Shown here: piece by piece, positions 25,683 through 35,873 of the stretch
Numbering within the stretch: position 1 is the stretch's first letter
How the letters are laid out: every line of letters starts with the position of its first letter
Source of the DNA: Bacillota bacterium
Lineage (GTDB): Bacteria; Bacillota; Sulfobacillia; JAIMAT01
Length of the DNA stretch: 37,118 bases
Assembly: GCA_029961055.1 (NCBI GenBank)
Contig: JASBVM010000036.1
Span: forward strand, 1-37,118
Direction of reading: 5' to 3'
The notes under the pieces: model-generated
Databases searched by the model: none
What the model was told of the DNA's origin: nothing
What the model saw: the letters and a program-made list of their open reading frames with translations, nothing else
Translations under genes and position numbers: made by a program

Positions 25683-28070
25683 GTGAGTGGACTGAACGAG
25701 GCGACGACGGCCCGGGGGCGTGCCGAACCGGGGAAGGAGCTGCTGGCCGATCTCAACCCGCAGCAGCAGGAAGCGGTCACCCACCACGGGGGACCGCTTC
25801 TCATCCTGGCGGGGGCGGGGAGCGGCAAGACGCGCGTCCTCACCCGCCGCGTGGCCTGGCTGGTCCGTGCCGAAGGCGTGCCGGCCTGGCGGATCCTGGC
25901 CATCACCTTCACCAACAAGGCGGCGCGGGAGATGCAGGAGCGCCTGGAGGCGCTCCTGGGCGAAGAGGCGCGGGAGCTCTGGGTGGGCACCTTCCATGCG
26001 GTCTGCGCGCGGATCCTCCGCCGGGAGGCGGACCGGGCCGGGCTCTCGCCTTCCTTCACCATCCTGGACGAGGACGACCAGCGGACGGTGGTCCGCCAGA
26101 TCCTCCGCCGCCTGGACCTGTCGGAGCGGCGCTGGACGCCGGCGGGTGTCCGCTCGGCCATCAGCCGGGCGAAGAACGAGCTGATCGGGCCGGAGGAGAT
26201 GGCCCGGCAGGCGGAGAGCTTCTACGAGCAGCAGGTGGCGGAGGTCTACCGCCAGTACCAGCAGGCGCTGGAGCAGGACGGCGCGCTCGACTTCGACGAC
26301 CTCCTGGTCCGGACGGTCCGCCTCCTGGAGGGCGACGAGGAGGTGCGGCGGCGGTACGCCGAGCGCTTCCTGGAGATCCTGGTGGACGAGTACCAGGACA
26401 CCAACCGCGCGCAGTACCGGATCGTCCGCGCGCTCACCCGCGACCGCGGCCACCTGCTGGTGGTGGGCGACTCCGACCAGTCGATCTACGGCTGGCGCGG
26501 CGCCGACATCCGCAACATCCTCCAGTTCGAGGAAGACTTCCCCCAGGCCAGGGTGATCAAGCTCGAGCAGAACTACCGCTCGACCCAGCCCATCCTGGAC
26601 GCGGCCACGCGGGTGATCGCCCACAACCGGCAGCGGATGCCGAAGGAGCTCTGGACGCGGACGCCGGGCGGCGCGCCGGTGACGCTCCATCACGCGCTGG
26701 ATGAGGGGGACGAGGCCGACTTCGTCGTCCGCGAGGCGCGCCGGCTCCACCGCGAGGGGCTGGCCTCCGAGGGCGGGCCGGCCGAGCCGGTCCCGTGGGG
26801 CGAGATGGCCGTCCTTTACAGGACCCACGCCCAGTCGCGCCCGGTGGAGGAAGCGCTCCTCGCCGCCGGCATCCCCTACGCGGTGGTGGGCGGCCTCCGC
26901 TTCTACGAGCGGAAGGAGATCCGCGACCTCCTGGCCTACCTGAGGTTGATCGCCAACCCCGAGGACCGGGCGGCCTTCCAGCGCATCGTCAACGTGCCGC
27001 GCCGCGGCATCGGCGCGCAGACGGTGGAGCGGATCCTGGGCCTCTCGGAGGGCATCGGCCTGGAGCAGGCGCTCCACGACCCCGCCCGCCTGGAGGAGCT
27101 GGGCCCGGCGGCACGCCGGCGCGTGGCCGCCTTCGCCGGCCTGATGGACGAGCTCCGGCAGCGCGCCCGCGAGCTCAGCCTCTTCGAGACCTGCCAGGAG
27201 GTGCTGGAGCGGACGGGCTACCGCCAGGCGCTGGAGGAGGACGACTCCATCGAGGCGGCCACCCGGCGCGAGAACCTGGACGAGTTCCTGACCGTGGCGC
27301 GGGAGTACGACCTGGCGGCGCGGGGCCTGGCCGCGCGCGCGCCGGGCGCCGTCCCCGGCGAGGGAGCGGCGCCGGAGGCGGAGGGGCTGGCGCGGCTCGG
27401 CGCCTTCCTCAACGAGATCGCGCTCCTCAGCGAGGTGGACGTGGCCGAGAGCGGCGGCGAGCAGATGACGCTGATGACGCTCCACAGCGCCAAGGGGCTG
27501 GAGTTCCGGGTGGTCTGGCTGATCGGGATGGAGGAGGGGCTCTTCCCGCACAGCCGTTCGGTGGAGGAGCCCGACCGCCTGGAGGAGGAGCGGCGCCTCT
27601 GCTACGTGGGCATGACGCGCGCGCGCGAGAAGCTCTACCTGGTCCACGCCTGGCACCGCACCATCTTCGGCTCCAGCTCCGACGGGACGCCGAGCCGCTT
27701 CCTCGGCGAGGCCATGGGCCCCGGGCTGGTGGAGAGCGGCTGGAGCGAGCGCGGCGCCGAACGGGAGCCCGTGGGCGGGCGCGGCGACGGCCGGTACGGG
27801 CTCGGCAGGCGGGACGGCCTCGGTCCGGCCGCCTCGCCCGCCCCGGCCGCGGCACCCGCGCCCGCGGGCTGTCCGCCCAAGGCCCGGACCGGTCATGGCG
27901 CGGGCGGCCGCGGCAGCCCGGCGACCACGGTTCCCAGCACACCCCCCTGCCGCGGGATGGGGTCGCGAAGCGGATCGAAAGCCAAGATGGTCATGTCGGC
28001 CGCGCGGCCCGGCTCGATGCGGCCGAAGCGGTCCTCCAGGCCCGCCGCCCAGGCACCGCCTTCGGTGTAG
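25683..28070 (+). CDS. pcrA: PcrA/UvrD-type DNA helicase with altered C-terminus
   Basis: This is a superfamily 1A 3'-5' DNA helicase involved in repair and replication restart. All helicase motifs are present: Walker A AGAGSGKT (about 43-50), TFTNKAAREM, VGTFHAVCARIL, Walker B LVDEYQDTN, GDSDQSIYGWRGAD, LEQNYRS, TLHSAKGLEF and CYVGMTRAREKLYL. After GTPSRFLGEA and a short Pro/Ala linker (to about residue 730) the usual C-terminal Tudor-like RNA-polymerase-binding domain is missing. It is replaced by about 65 residues with no family likeness, read through the antisense of the next gene's 3' end to a TAG at 28070. The start is GTG at 25683, with GGAGG only 2 bp away. The motor should still work. 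ligA, often next to pcrA, is absent. Confidence 0.92.
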   Translation: MSGLNEATTARGRAEPGKELLADLNPQQQEAVTHHGGPLLILAGAGSGKTRVLTRRVAWLVRAEGVPAWRILAITFTNKAAREMQERLEALLGEEARELWVGTFHAVCARILRREADRAGLSPSFTILDEDDQRTVVRQILRRLDLSERRWTPAGVRSAISRAKNELIGPEEMARQAESFYEQQVAEVYRQYQQALEQDGALDFDDLLVRTVRLLEGDEEVRRRYAERFLEILVDEYQDTNRAQYRIVRALTRDRGHLLVVGDSDQSIYGWRGADIRNILQFEEDFPQARVIKLEQNYRSTQPILDAATRVIAHNRQRMPKELWTRTPGGAPVTLHHALDEGDEADFVVREARRLHREGLASEGGPAEPVPWGEMAVLYRTHAQSRPVEEALLAAGIPYAVVGGLRFYERKEIRDLLAYLRLIANPEDRAAFQRIVNVPRRGIGAQTVERILGLSEGIGLEQALHDPARLEELGPAARRRVAAFAGLMDELRQRARELSLFETCQEVLERTGYRQALEEDDSIEAATRRENLDEFLTVAREYDLAARGLAARAPGAVPGEGAAPEAEGLARLGAFLNEIALLSEVDVAESGGEQMTLMTLHSAKGLEFRVVWLIGMEEGLFPHSRSVEEPDRLEEERRLCYVGMTRAREKLYLVHAWHRTIFGSSSDGTPSRFLGEAMGPGLVESGWSERGAEREPVGGRGDGRYGLGRRDGLGPAASPAPAAAPAPAGCPPKARTGHGAGGRGSPATTVPSTPPCRGMGSRSGSKAKMVMSAARPGSMRPKRSSRPAAQAPPSV

Positions 28071-28678
28071 AGGGCGAAGGCCTGGGCCGGGCTCAGCCGC
28101 TCCGCCGGGAACCAGGGGTCCTCTCGCGCCGGGGAGGCCGGGCCGGAACGGGGGCGCCGGATGGCGGCGTCGATCCCGCTCAGCGGGCGGAGGCTTTCCA
28201 CGGGAGCGTCCGAGCCTCCCGCCAGGCGGGCGCCGGCGGCGAGGAGGCTGCGCCAGGCGTAGGACGTCCGCGCCCGCTTCGCGCCCAGGCGCGCCTCGGC
28301 CCAGGCCGAGTCGGTGAGGACGAAACCGGGCTGGACGTCGAGGACGAGGCCGGGCGCCGCCATCCGTGCCATCTGGTCGGGGCGGAGCACCTGGGCGTGG
28401 ACGATCCGGAAGCGCGGGCGCGGCCTCCCCCGGGCCGTGGCCAGGCGGGGGGCCACCGCCTCCCAGGCGGCGAGGGCCGCGTCGACCGCGGCGTCGCCGA
28501 TGGCGTGGACCACGGGCGGGAGCCCGAGCCGGGCCGCCTCGGCGGCGCGCTCGGCCAGGAGCTCCGGCGGGAGCGCCGCCAGGCCGCGCCAGGCCGGGTC
28601 GCCGGACTCCGCCGCGGCGATGCCGCTCCCCATCTGGCCGGCCCCTGCGACGAAGATGCGCTCGATCGCCTGCGCCAC
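27893..28678 (-). pseudogene. Chimeric gene: Hbd N-terminus fused to C-terminal half of a YtcJ-like amidohydrolase
   Basis: This open frame of 261 residues has two unrelated parts. Residues 1-21, with IERIFVAGAGQMGSGIA, are the start of a 3-hydroxybutyryl-CoA dehydrogenase with its NAD-binding GxGxxG. After GIA, near base 28615, the sequence becomes the C-terminal half of a YtcJ-type amidohydrolase: SGDPAWRGLAALPPELLAER, VVHAIGDAAVDAAL, RIVHAQVLRPDQMA, GGSDAPVESLRP and RIEPGRAADMTILAFDP. The first half of that enzyme, with the metal-binding HxH and bridging Lys, is missing, as is the rest of Hbd. The GTG at 28678 has a strong GAGGAGGGGA site and follows thiolase by 75 bp, so it is probably translated, but neither activity is likely. 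A sequencing or assembly join is the alternative. Confidence 0.8.
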
Positions 28679-28753
28679 GGTGCTCCCCTCCTCGGCTCGG
28701 CTCGACCCGCGTCCCGCACGGACCGCTGCGGCCGCGGGCGGCCCCCGCGCTCC

Positions 28754-29938
28754 TCAGGGCTCGACCCGGACCAGCGTCGCCTCCCCCTGGCCCCCGCCCG
28801 AGCAGATGGCGGCGACGCCATAGCCGCCGCCCCGGCGCCGGAGCTCGTAGACCAGATGGAGGAGGATGCGGGCGCCGCTGGCGCCGACGGGATGGCCGAG
28901 GGCGACCGCGCCGCCGTCGACGTTGACCCGCTCCGGGTCGAGGCCGCCCAGCTTCATGCTGACCAGGGTGACGGCGGCGAAGGCCTCGTTGATCTCCCAG
29001 AGCGCCACTTCCTCCGGGCGGACCCCCGCCTTCTCCAGCGCCTTCTTCGCGGCCAGCCAGGGGACGGTGTGCAGGTAGCGCGGCTCGGCGGAGACCTGTC
29101 CCTGGCTGACCACCGTGGCCAGCGGCCGGACTCCCAGCTCCTCCGCCCGCTCGCGGCTGGCCAGGAGCAGGGCGGCCGCCCCGTCGTTCAGTCCCGGCGC
29201 GTTCCCCGCCGTCACCGTCCCGTCCGGCTGGAAGGCGGGCTTCAGCCGCGCCAGCGCCTCGAGGCTGGTGTCCCGCCGCGGCCCCTCGTCGGTGGTCACC
29301 CGGAGGGGGTCCCCCTTCCTCTGGGGGACGGTGACGGGGACGACCTCCTCGCCCATGCGACCGTCGTCGATGGCGGCCAGCGCGCGCACGTGCGAACGGT
29401 AGGCCCAGGCGTCCTGCTCCTCGCGGCCGACGCCGAACTCGGCGGCCACCTCGCTGCCGTAGACGCCCATGTGCACGCCGCCGAAGGGGCAGGTGAGACC
29501 GTCGTGAACCGCCACGTCCACCAGCTGCCCGTCGCCCATGCGCAGTCCCCAGCGCGCCCCCTGCACCAGGAAGGGCGCCCCGGACATGCTCTCCATGCCC
29601 CCCGCCACCACCAGCGAGGCCTCGCCCAGGCGGATCAGCGCGTCGGCCAGGTTGGCCGCGCGGAGCCCCGAGGCGCAGACCTTGTTGACGGTGTCGGAGG
29701 GGACCTCCCAGGGGATGCCCGCCCTCCAGGCCGCCTGGCGCGAGGGGATCTGCCCCGCGCCGGCCTGCAGCACCATGCCCATGAAGACGTAGTCGACCTG
29801 CTCGCCGCGGGCGCCGCCCCGTTCCAGCGCCCCGCGGATGGCGACCGCCCCCAGCTCCACGGCCGGCACGTCGCGCAGCGCCCCGCCGAAGCGACCGAAG
29901 GGCGTCCGCGCGCCGCTCAGGATCACCGTCTCGGCCAC
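28754..29938 (-). CDS. Acetyl-CoA acetyltransferase (thiolase)
   Basis: Thiolase condenses two acetyl-CoA to acetoacetyl-CoA, or cleaves it in the reverse direction. The 394-residue protein shows [16 protein letters not shown], nucleophile C88 in [11 protein letters not shown], the GGMESMS loop, [24 protein letters not shown], the His of [18 protein letters not shown] and the second catalytic Cys in [10 protein letters not shown] prefer the GTG at 29938 because GGGAGGTG stands six bases upstream. The in-frame GTG at 29947 lies within that ribosome site. The gene directly downstream begins as 3-hydroxybutyryl-CoA dehydrogenase, the next enzyme of the butyryl-CoA/PHB route, but is broken after 21 residues. 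Confidence 0.95.
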   Translation of the reverse strand: MAETVILSGARTPFGRFGGALRDVPAVELGAVAIRGALERGGARGEQVDYVFMGMVLQAGAGQIPSRQAAWRAGIPWEVPSDTVNKVCASGLRAANLADALIRLGEASLVVAGGMESMSGAPFLVQGARWGLRMGDGQLVDVAVHDGLTCPFGGVHMGVYGSEVAAEFGVGREEQDAWAYRSHVRALAAIDDGRMGEEVVPVTVPQRKGDPLRVTTDEGPRRDTSLEALARLKPAFQPDGTVTAGNAPGLNDGAAALLLASRERAEELGVRPLATVVSQGQVSAEPRYLHTVPWLAAKKALEKAGVRPEEVALWEINEAFAAVTLVSMKLGGLDPERVNVDGGAVALGHPVGASGARILLHLVYELRRRGGGYGVAAICSGGGQGEATLVRVEP

Positions 29939-30017
29939 CGCTCCCACCTCCCGCTCTCCGTCGGCGCCGGGCCCGCCCCGGCCACCCGGCCTCCCGGCGT
30001 GCGGCCCGGGCGGCCGG

Positions 30018-30896
30018 TCACGTCGCCGGGGCGTACTTCCTCACCAGGAAGTCGAGCACCTCGGCGTCGACCCTCCCCGGACCCGGATCCCGCTCCTCGA
30101 AGTTCTCGATGCCGTAGAGCTCCCGGAGCGCCCGCTCGGCCGCCTCGCTCCAGGCCTCCCCGCCCCCGGCCGCGGGGCCGGCCCCCGGCCGGGCGCCCAT
30201 CCCCGCCGCCTCCAGCACCGCCAGCAGCCGGCGCGCCGTCTCGCCCTCGATGGGAAGGACCTCGCGGCTCCGGCCGAAGTAGAGCCGGTGCAGGTCGAGG
30301 AGGCGCGCCAGCTCCTCGATCGGCCGGGGATGATCGTCGACCCGGAGGTCCAGGGCGCGGTCGTCGAAGCCGCCGTAGCCGCCCCGCTCGCGGACCACCA
30401 GCAGCGCCGCCGACTGCTGCCCGCGCCGGTCGCCGCCCGCCGCCTGGCCGGCGCGGAGCGCCGCCAGGAGCCGGTCGGCCAGCTCGCCCCCGGCGCCGGC
30501 AAAGGCCTCCGCCATGGCCTCCACCACCCGCGGGCCGGCGAGGATGTTCCCCTGGCAGCTGAAGCCCGGCCCGGTCCGGTGGCCCGCCCAGTCGGGGCAG
30601 GCGGCGCCGGTCCAGGCGTACGCCTCGCCCCGGGCGTCGACCACCGCCAGCTGGCGCTGGCTCCGCCCCTCGTCGGAGGCGGTCAGCTCCTCCACCACCT
30701 CCCGCGCCGAGCGCCCCTGGCGGAGGAGCTCGAGGCCGCGCGGGCCGTAGCTGGTGTTGCACCAGGCCTGGGTGGCGATGGCGCCGACGCCGGCGCGGGC
30801 CCAGGGGACCAGCGCGCCGACGGCGAGGAACCTGCTCTGGACCGCCACGCCCCAGCTGCCCGAGGCCGGGTCGTGGGCGACGATGGAGAAGGTCAT
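30018..30896 (-). CDS. DUF1028 family protein (Ntn-hydrolase-like fold)
   Basis: This 292-residue protein begins MTFSIVAHDPASGSWGVAVQ, the hallmark of the DUF1028 family, whose fold resembles N-terminal nucleophile hydrolases. Further family marks are GVGAIATQAWCNTSYGPRGL, RQLAVVDARGEAYAWTG, GPGFSCQGNILAG and GYGGFDDRALDLRVDDHPRP. Residues about 205-290 form a helical C-terminal part, perhaps peptidoglycan-binding-like as in some members, but this is unclear here. The biochemical role of the family is unknown to me. The ATG overlaps the stop of the upstream GNAT gene (ATGA), so the two are co-expressed. The thiolase start lies 79 bp downstream. Confidence 0.9.
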   Translation of the reverse strand: MTFSIVAHDPASGSWGVAVQSRFLAVGALVPWARAGVGAIATQAWCNTSYGPRGLELLRQGRSAREVVEELTASDEGRSQRQLAVVDARGEAYAWTGAACPDWAGHRTGPGFSCQGNILAGPRVVEAMAEAFAGAGGELADRLLAALRAGQAAGGDRRGQQSAALLVVRERGGYGGFDDRALDLRVDDHPRPIEELARLLDLHRLYFGRSREVLPIEGETARRLLAVLEAAGMGARPGAGPAAGGGEAWSEAAERALRELYGIENFEERDPGPGRVDAEVLDFLVRKYAPAT

Positions 30897-31855
30897 GCGC
30901 TCGCCTCCCGTCGTTCACAGCCGTAGACCCGCAGCCGGATCCAGCGGGCCTGGTCGTGCGGAGCGTACGGCTGCCAAGCCGGCAGCAGCTCCTCGAGCCA
31001 GCCGGTCCGCTCCTCCTCCGGCAGGCTCACCGACCACCGCTCCACGCCCTGCGCGCGGAAGCCGCGCAGAAGGGCGCGGAGGAGACGGCGCCGGCCTGCC
31101 TCCCCGCCGGCCAGCCAGCGCAGGAAGGGCTCCCGCGCGGGGCGCACCCCGCCCGCGGGAGGCGCCGCCTCTTCGCCCTCGCCGAGGAGCGCCACCGCCC
31201 GCCCGGCGCCCTCGCCGGCCAGGAAGAGCTGTCGCCTCGACGCCGCCTCGGCGAGCACGCCCGCGTCGAGGGAGCGGAGCTCCCAGGGCGAGCCCGCCAC
31301 GGCCACGAGGGCTGGGCGGCCGCCCGCCGGCCGCGCCCCGGCGAGCCGGTCCGCGGCGAGCTCCCGCGCATCGCCCGGCGGGACCGGCCGGGCTTCCTCG
31401 GGCCCCGGGCCCAGCGCGGCCAGGAGCGCGTCGACGGGCATCCGGTCGGCGATCCGCCAGCGGGCCAGGAGCGGCACGCCCAGCCGCTCCATGATGCGGT
31501 GGACGGCGGCGTTCGCCTCTTCGGTGATCAGCCGGACCACCCGGGCACCGGCGGCCCTGGCCTGCTCCAGCTGCCAGCGGGTGAAGGCGGTCCCCAGGCC
31601 GCGCCCCTCGTGGGCGACGCCGATGCGCATGGCGTGGAGCCAGGCCTCCCCGGGCGCGGTCCACGTGAGATGGGCGAAGCCGGCCACCCGGCCCTCCACC
31701 TCCGCCACCCAGAGGCGGACCGGCCGCTCGGCCAGCCACTCGTCCAGGAAGTACGGAACGTAGTCCCCCTCGAAGCGGGTCGGCAGGGCCAGGATGGCGG
31801 CACGATCCTCCGGGCGCGCCGCGCGGAAGCGGGGCGTCGAAGCGTCGCGGGTCAT
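30893..31855 (-). CDS. GNAT-family N-acetyltransferase with long C-terminal region
   Basis: This is a 320-residue protein. Residues about 8-145 form a GNAT domain with the acetyl-CoA pyrophosphate loop in RIGVAHEGRGLGTAFTRWQL (motif A) and LITEEANAAVHRIMERLG (motif B). Residues about 165-320 may be a second, degenerate GNAT fold, since the fused length is that of tandem-GNAT proteins, but no second acetyl-CoA loop is evident. Substrate is unknown. The ATG at 31855 has no Shine-Dalgarno (ACTCCTTCC precedes it), so translation may be leaderless or start elsewhere. Longer upstream reading has no family likeness. The stop overlaps the DUF1028 start by 4 bp. Confidence 0.83.
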   Translation of the reverse strand: MTRDASTPRFRAARPEDRAAILALPTRFEGDYVPYFLDEWLAERPVRLWVAEVEGRVAGFAHLTWTAPGEAWLHAMRIGVAHEGRGLGTAFTRWQLEQARAAGARVVRLITEEANAAVHRIMERLGVPLLARWRIADRMPVDALLAALGPGPEEARPVPPGDARELAADRLAGARPAGGRPALVAVAGSPWELRSLDAGVLAEAASRRQLFLAGEGAGRAVALLGEGEEAAPPAGGVRPAREPFLRWLAGGEAGRRRLLRALLRGFRAQGVERWSVSLPEEERTGWLEELLPAWQPYAPHDQARWIRLRVYGCERREASA

Positions 31856-32058
31856 GGAAGGAGTTTTCGGCCCGCCGGCGGGCGCTCCCTGCGTGACATA
31901 GGCTCCGGGATATACCCTCGAGCGAGGTCCCGCAGCGCTCCCGCAGTCCAGCAGCGCCCGCCGCCCGCGCGGTTCGCCCGGCGCCGCCGCAGCGGCTTCC
32001 CGCCGCGGCGGCCACGCCCGTTCCGGTTCCCGCTCCCACTCCGGCTCTCGCCGCCGTC
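31856..32058. other. Spacer between guaB and the GNAT gene
   Basis: These 203 bp are GC-rich and contain no convincing gene. On the minus strand the part near the GNAT start has a less GC-rich TATATC hexamer that could be a -10 box, without a matching -35. No terminator with a T-run is seen after guaB. Confidence 0.4.
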
Positions 32059-33590
<1,532 letters not shown>

Positions 33591-33604
33591 GAATTTGTTG
33601 GCCC

Positions 33605-33613
33605 AGCATATCA
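33605..33613 (-). promoter_or_regulatory. Extended -10 promoter candidate for guaB
   Basis: On the minus strand TGATATGCT combines a TGn extension with TATGCT (four of six matches to TATAAT). It lies about 70 bp upstream of the guaB TTG and overlaps no coding sequence. No clear -35 box is seen. Confidence 0.4.
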
Positions 33614-33638
33614 CGCGGCGCGGAGGCGGGCCAACACC

Positions 33639-35054
33639 TCAGGAAGCGTGGAGACGGGCCAGCTCCCGGACCAGGGCGTGGCCCACCTGGTCGATGTCGC
33701 CGGCGCCCATGGTGATCACCAGGTCGCCGGCCCGGGCGCTCTCGCGGAGCACCTCCACCATCGCCTGGCGGTCGTGGACCACCCGCGGTCGCCGCCCCGT
33801 CCGCTCGGCGATCCGGTCCGCCAGCACCTCGGAGCTGATGCCGGGGATCGCCTTCTCGCCCGGCGGCGAGTAGATGTCGGCCAGCACCACCTCGTCGGCG
33901 TCCTGGAAGGCGGTGGAGAACTCCTCCAGGAGGAGCTGCGTCCGCACGTAGCGCTGCGGCTGGAAGGCGGCCACCACCCGGCCCCGCGCCCGCTGGCGCG
34001 CGGCGCGGAGGGTGGCGCGGATCTCGGTGGGGTGGTGGGCGTAGTCGTCCACCACGGTCACCCCGTCGCTGACCCCCAGCACCTCGAAGCGGCGGTGGGC
34101 CCCGGCGTACTCGCCCAGCACCCGGGCGGCGAGGTGCGGGTCGACGCCCGCCGCCTCCGCCGCCGCCATGGCCGCCAGCGCGTTGGCCACGTTGTGCCGG
34201 CCGGGGACGCGGAGCTCCACCTCGGCCACGGGCCGCCCGCCGCGGAGCGCGGTGAAGCGCGTCCCCTCGGCGTCGAGCTCCAGGTCGCGGGCGCTCCACT
34301 CCGCCGCGGGCGCCTCCAGGCCGTAGGTGATCAGGCGGCAGGCGAGCCCCCGCCCCCGCCCGTCCTCCGCCCGCGCCCGCACCTCGGCCATCAGCGAGGG
34401 GTCGTCGGCGTTGACCACCGCCGCCCCGTCCGCCGGCACGTTGCGCAGGAAGCGCCCGAAGGCCTCCACCAGCCGGCGGAAGTCGTTCCCGTAGTGGTCC
34501 AGGTGCTCCGGCTCGACGTTGGTGACCACCGCGATCTGAGGATGATACCGGAGAAACGAGGCGTCGCTCTCGCACGCCTCGGCGACGCAGTACGGCCCCG
34601 ACCCTTCCTTGCCGCAGGTGCCCAGGTAGCTGGGCTCGCCGCCGACGAGCAGCGTCGGGTCGAGCCCCGCCCGCTCCAGGATGAGGCCGATCATGGAGGT
34701 GGTCGTGGTCTTGCCGTGGCTTCCTGTGACGGCGATCCCCCGTCGCTCGTGAAGCAGCCAGGCCAGAAGCTCGCTCCGGTGGAGGACGGGGATCTGCCGC
34801 TGCCGCGCCGCCAGCAGCTCCGGGTTCTCCGGCGGCACGTCGGTGGTGTAGACCAGCGCCGAGACGCCCTCCAGGTGGGCGGGGTCGTGCCGCGCCTCGA
34901 AGGGCATCCCCTTGGCGACCAGGCGTTCGGTCTTCGCGTTCGGCTTCACGTCGCATCCCGAGATCTCGAAGCCCCGGGCGAGGAGCACCTCGGCCAGCGC
35001 GCTCATCCCGTAGCCGCCCACGCCCAGGAAGTGGAACCGTTTCAACGTCACCAT
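33639..35054 (-). CDS. murC: UDP-N-acetylmuramate--L-alanine ligase
   Basis: MurC adds L-alanine to UDP-MurNAc, the first amino-acid step of peptidoglycan precursor synthesis. The 471-residue protein has the Rossmann FHFLGVGGYGMSALAEVLL at the start, the ATP loop TGSHGKTTTTSMIG, NVEPEHLDHYGN, PGRHNVANALAA, the DDYAHHPTEIRATL motif and VVAAFQPQRYVRTQ. I start at the ATG at 35054 because the Rossmann fold begins at once and GGGGGAG lies next to it. A 49-residue upstream extension in frame has no family likeness. No other mur genes are adjacent. Confidence 0.95.
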   Translation of the reverse strand: MVTLKRFHFLGVGGYGMSALAEVLLARGFEISGCDVKPNAKTERLVAKGMPFEARHDPAHLEGVSALVYTTDVPPENPELLAARQRQIPVLHRSELLAWLLHERRGIAVTGSHGKTTTTSMIGLILERAGLDPTLLVGGEPSYLGTCGKEGSGPYCVAEACESDASFLRYHPQIAVVTNVEPEHLDHYGNDFRRLVEAFGRFLRNVPADGAAVVNADDPSLMAEVRARAEDGRGRGLACRLITYGLEAPAAEWSARDLELDAEGTRFTALRGGRPVAEVELRVPGRHNVANALAAMAAAEAAGVDPHLAARVLGEYAGAHRRFEVLGVSDGVTVVDDYAHHPTEIRATLRAARQRARGRVVAAFQPQRYVRTQLLLEEFSTAFQDADEVVLADIYSPPGEKAIPGISSEVLADRIAERTGRRPRVVHDRQAMVEVLRESARAGDLVITMGAGDIDQVGHALVRELARLHAS

Positions 35055-35248
35055 CTCCCCCGTCCGGGGATCCCTCCCGCCCGACCGGCGCCGGCACGCC
35101 CAGCCTATGGCCCGTACCGGCGCCGTGTCACCAGGTTTCACGCGCTTTCGCCAGGAAGCCTGACGCGTCGCCGCGCCGTCGGCTCCCGCTTGGAATTCCA
35201 TGCCACCCCGGACATGGACTAGTCTGGCGCCCCTCCGGAACGCCCATA

Positions 35249-35291
35249 CCCCTTCGCGACCCCTCGCGGCCCCTTCGCGGCCCCTTCGCGG
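35249..35291. repeat. Four tandem copies of an 11-bp repeat next to the acyltransferase stop
   Basis: Units CCCCTTCGCGA, CCCCTCGCGG (one T missing), CCCCTTCGCGG and CCCCTTCGCGG run head to tail without gaps. The array ends one base from the acyltransferase stop codon, in the spacer before murC. Confidence 0.9.
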
Positions 35292-35292
35292 A

Positions 35293-35826
35293 CTAGGACC
35301 GCGCCCCCGGCCTCCCCGTTCCGCCCGCCGGCCCCAGCGGCCTGGCCGGCACGCCCCCCCACCGCTCCCCCGGCGGGACGTCGCGGTTGACCAGCGAACC
35401 GGCCCCCACCACCGCCCCGTCCCCGATGCGGACGCCGGGGAGGATGGTGCAGTTGGCGCCGATCATGACGTTCCGGCCGATCTCGACGTCGCCCAGCCGG
35501 ATCTCGTCCACGAGGAACTCGTGGCAGAGGATGGTGGTGTTGTACCCGATCAGGGAATTCGCACCGATGCGGATCCGTTGGGGGAAGAAGAGGTCGAGGG
35601 TGACGCCGAAGGCGATGGCCACATCCTTCTCGATGCGGCAGCCGAGCGCGCGCCGGTAGAGCGCGTTCTTCAGCCCCATCCACGGGATCCAGCGGCCCAG
35701 GGTGATGATCGCGGTGTTCCAGACGGCGCGGCCGAAGCCGGCCAGCCTGGGCCACTCCCACATGGCGTTCCGCCCGGTCCGGACGGGGTGTCGCTCCAGC
35801 CGTCGCATGGCGCTCATCGCCGTCAT
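35293..35826 (-). CDS. Hexapeptide-repeat (left-handed beta-helix) acyltransferase
   Basis: This acyltransferase of up to 177 residues is of the maltose/galactoside O-acetyltransferase type. After a hydrophobic helical N-terminal part (WNTAIITLGRWIPWMGLK), residues about 65-155 carry hexapeptide repeats (RIGANSLIGYNTTILCHEFL, EIGRNVMIGANCTILPG, VRIGDGAVVGAGSLVN) and end in the typical PPGERWGGVPARPLG. The CHEF segment supplies the likely catalytic His. Acceptor is unknown: sugar, lipid or cell-wall glycan. The start is uncertain: ATGs at 35826, 35817 and 35808 are in frame, and a -10-like CATAAT overlaps the first, which favours a later one. It lies between tsaD and murC on the same strand. 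Confidence 0.85.
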   Translation of the reverse strand: MTAMSAMRRLERHPVRTGRNAMWEWPRLAGFGRAVWNTAIITLGRWIPWMGLKNALYRRALGCRIEKDVAIAFGVTLDLFFPQRIRIGANSLIGYNTTILCHEFLVDEIRLGDVEIGRNVMIGANCTILPGVRIGDGAVVGAGSLVNRDVPPGERWGGVPARPLGPAGGTGRPGARS

Positions 35827-35873
35827 TATGCGATATGCGACGCGGCGGCGGGGCGGCGGGCTGCCCCGGGGGT

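Noticed and set aside
26795-30562. A plus-strand open frame of over 1200 codons across pcrA, the chimera, thiolase and DUF1028 genes
   Set aside because: It is a shadow caused by very high GC. Its translation is low-complexity Gly/Arg/Pro, and it runs over well-supported genes in other frames or strands.
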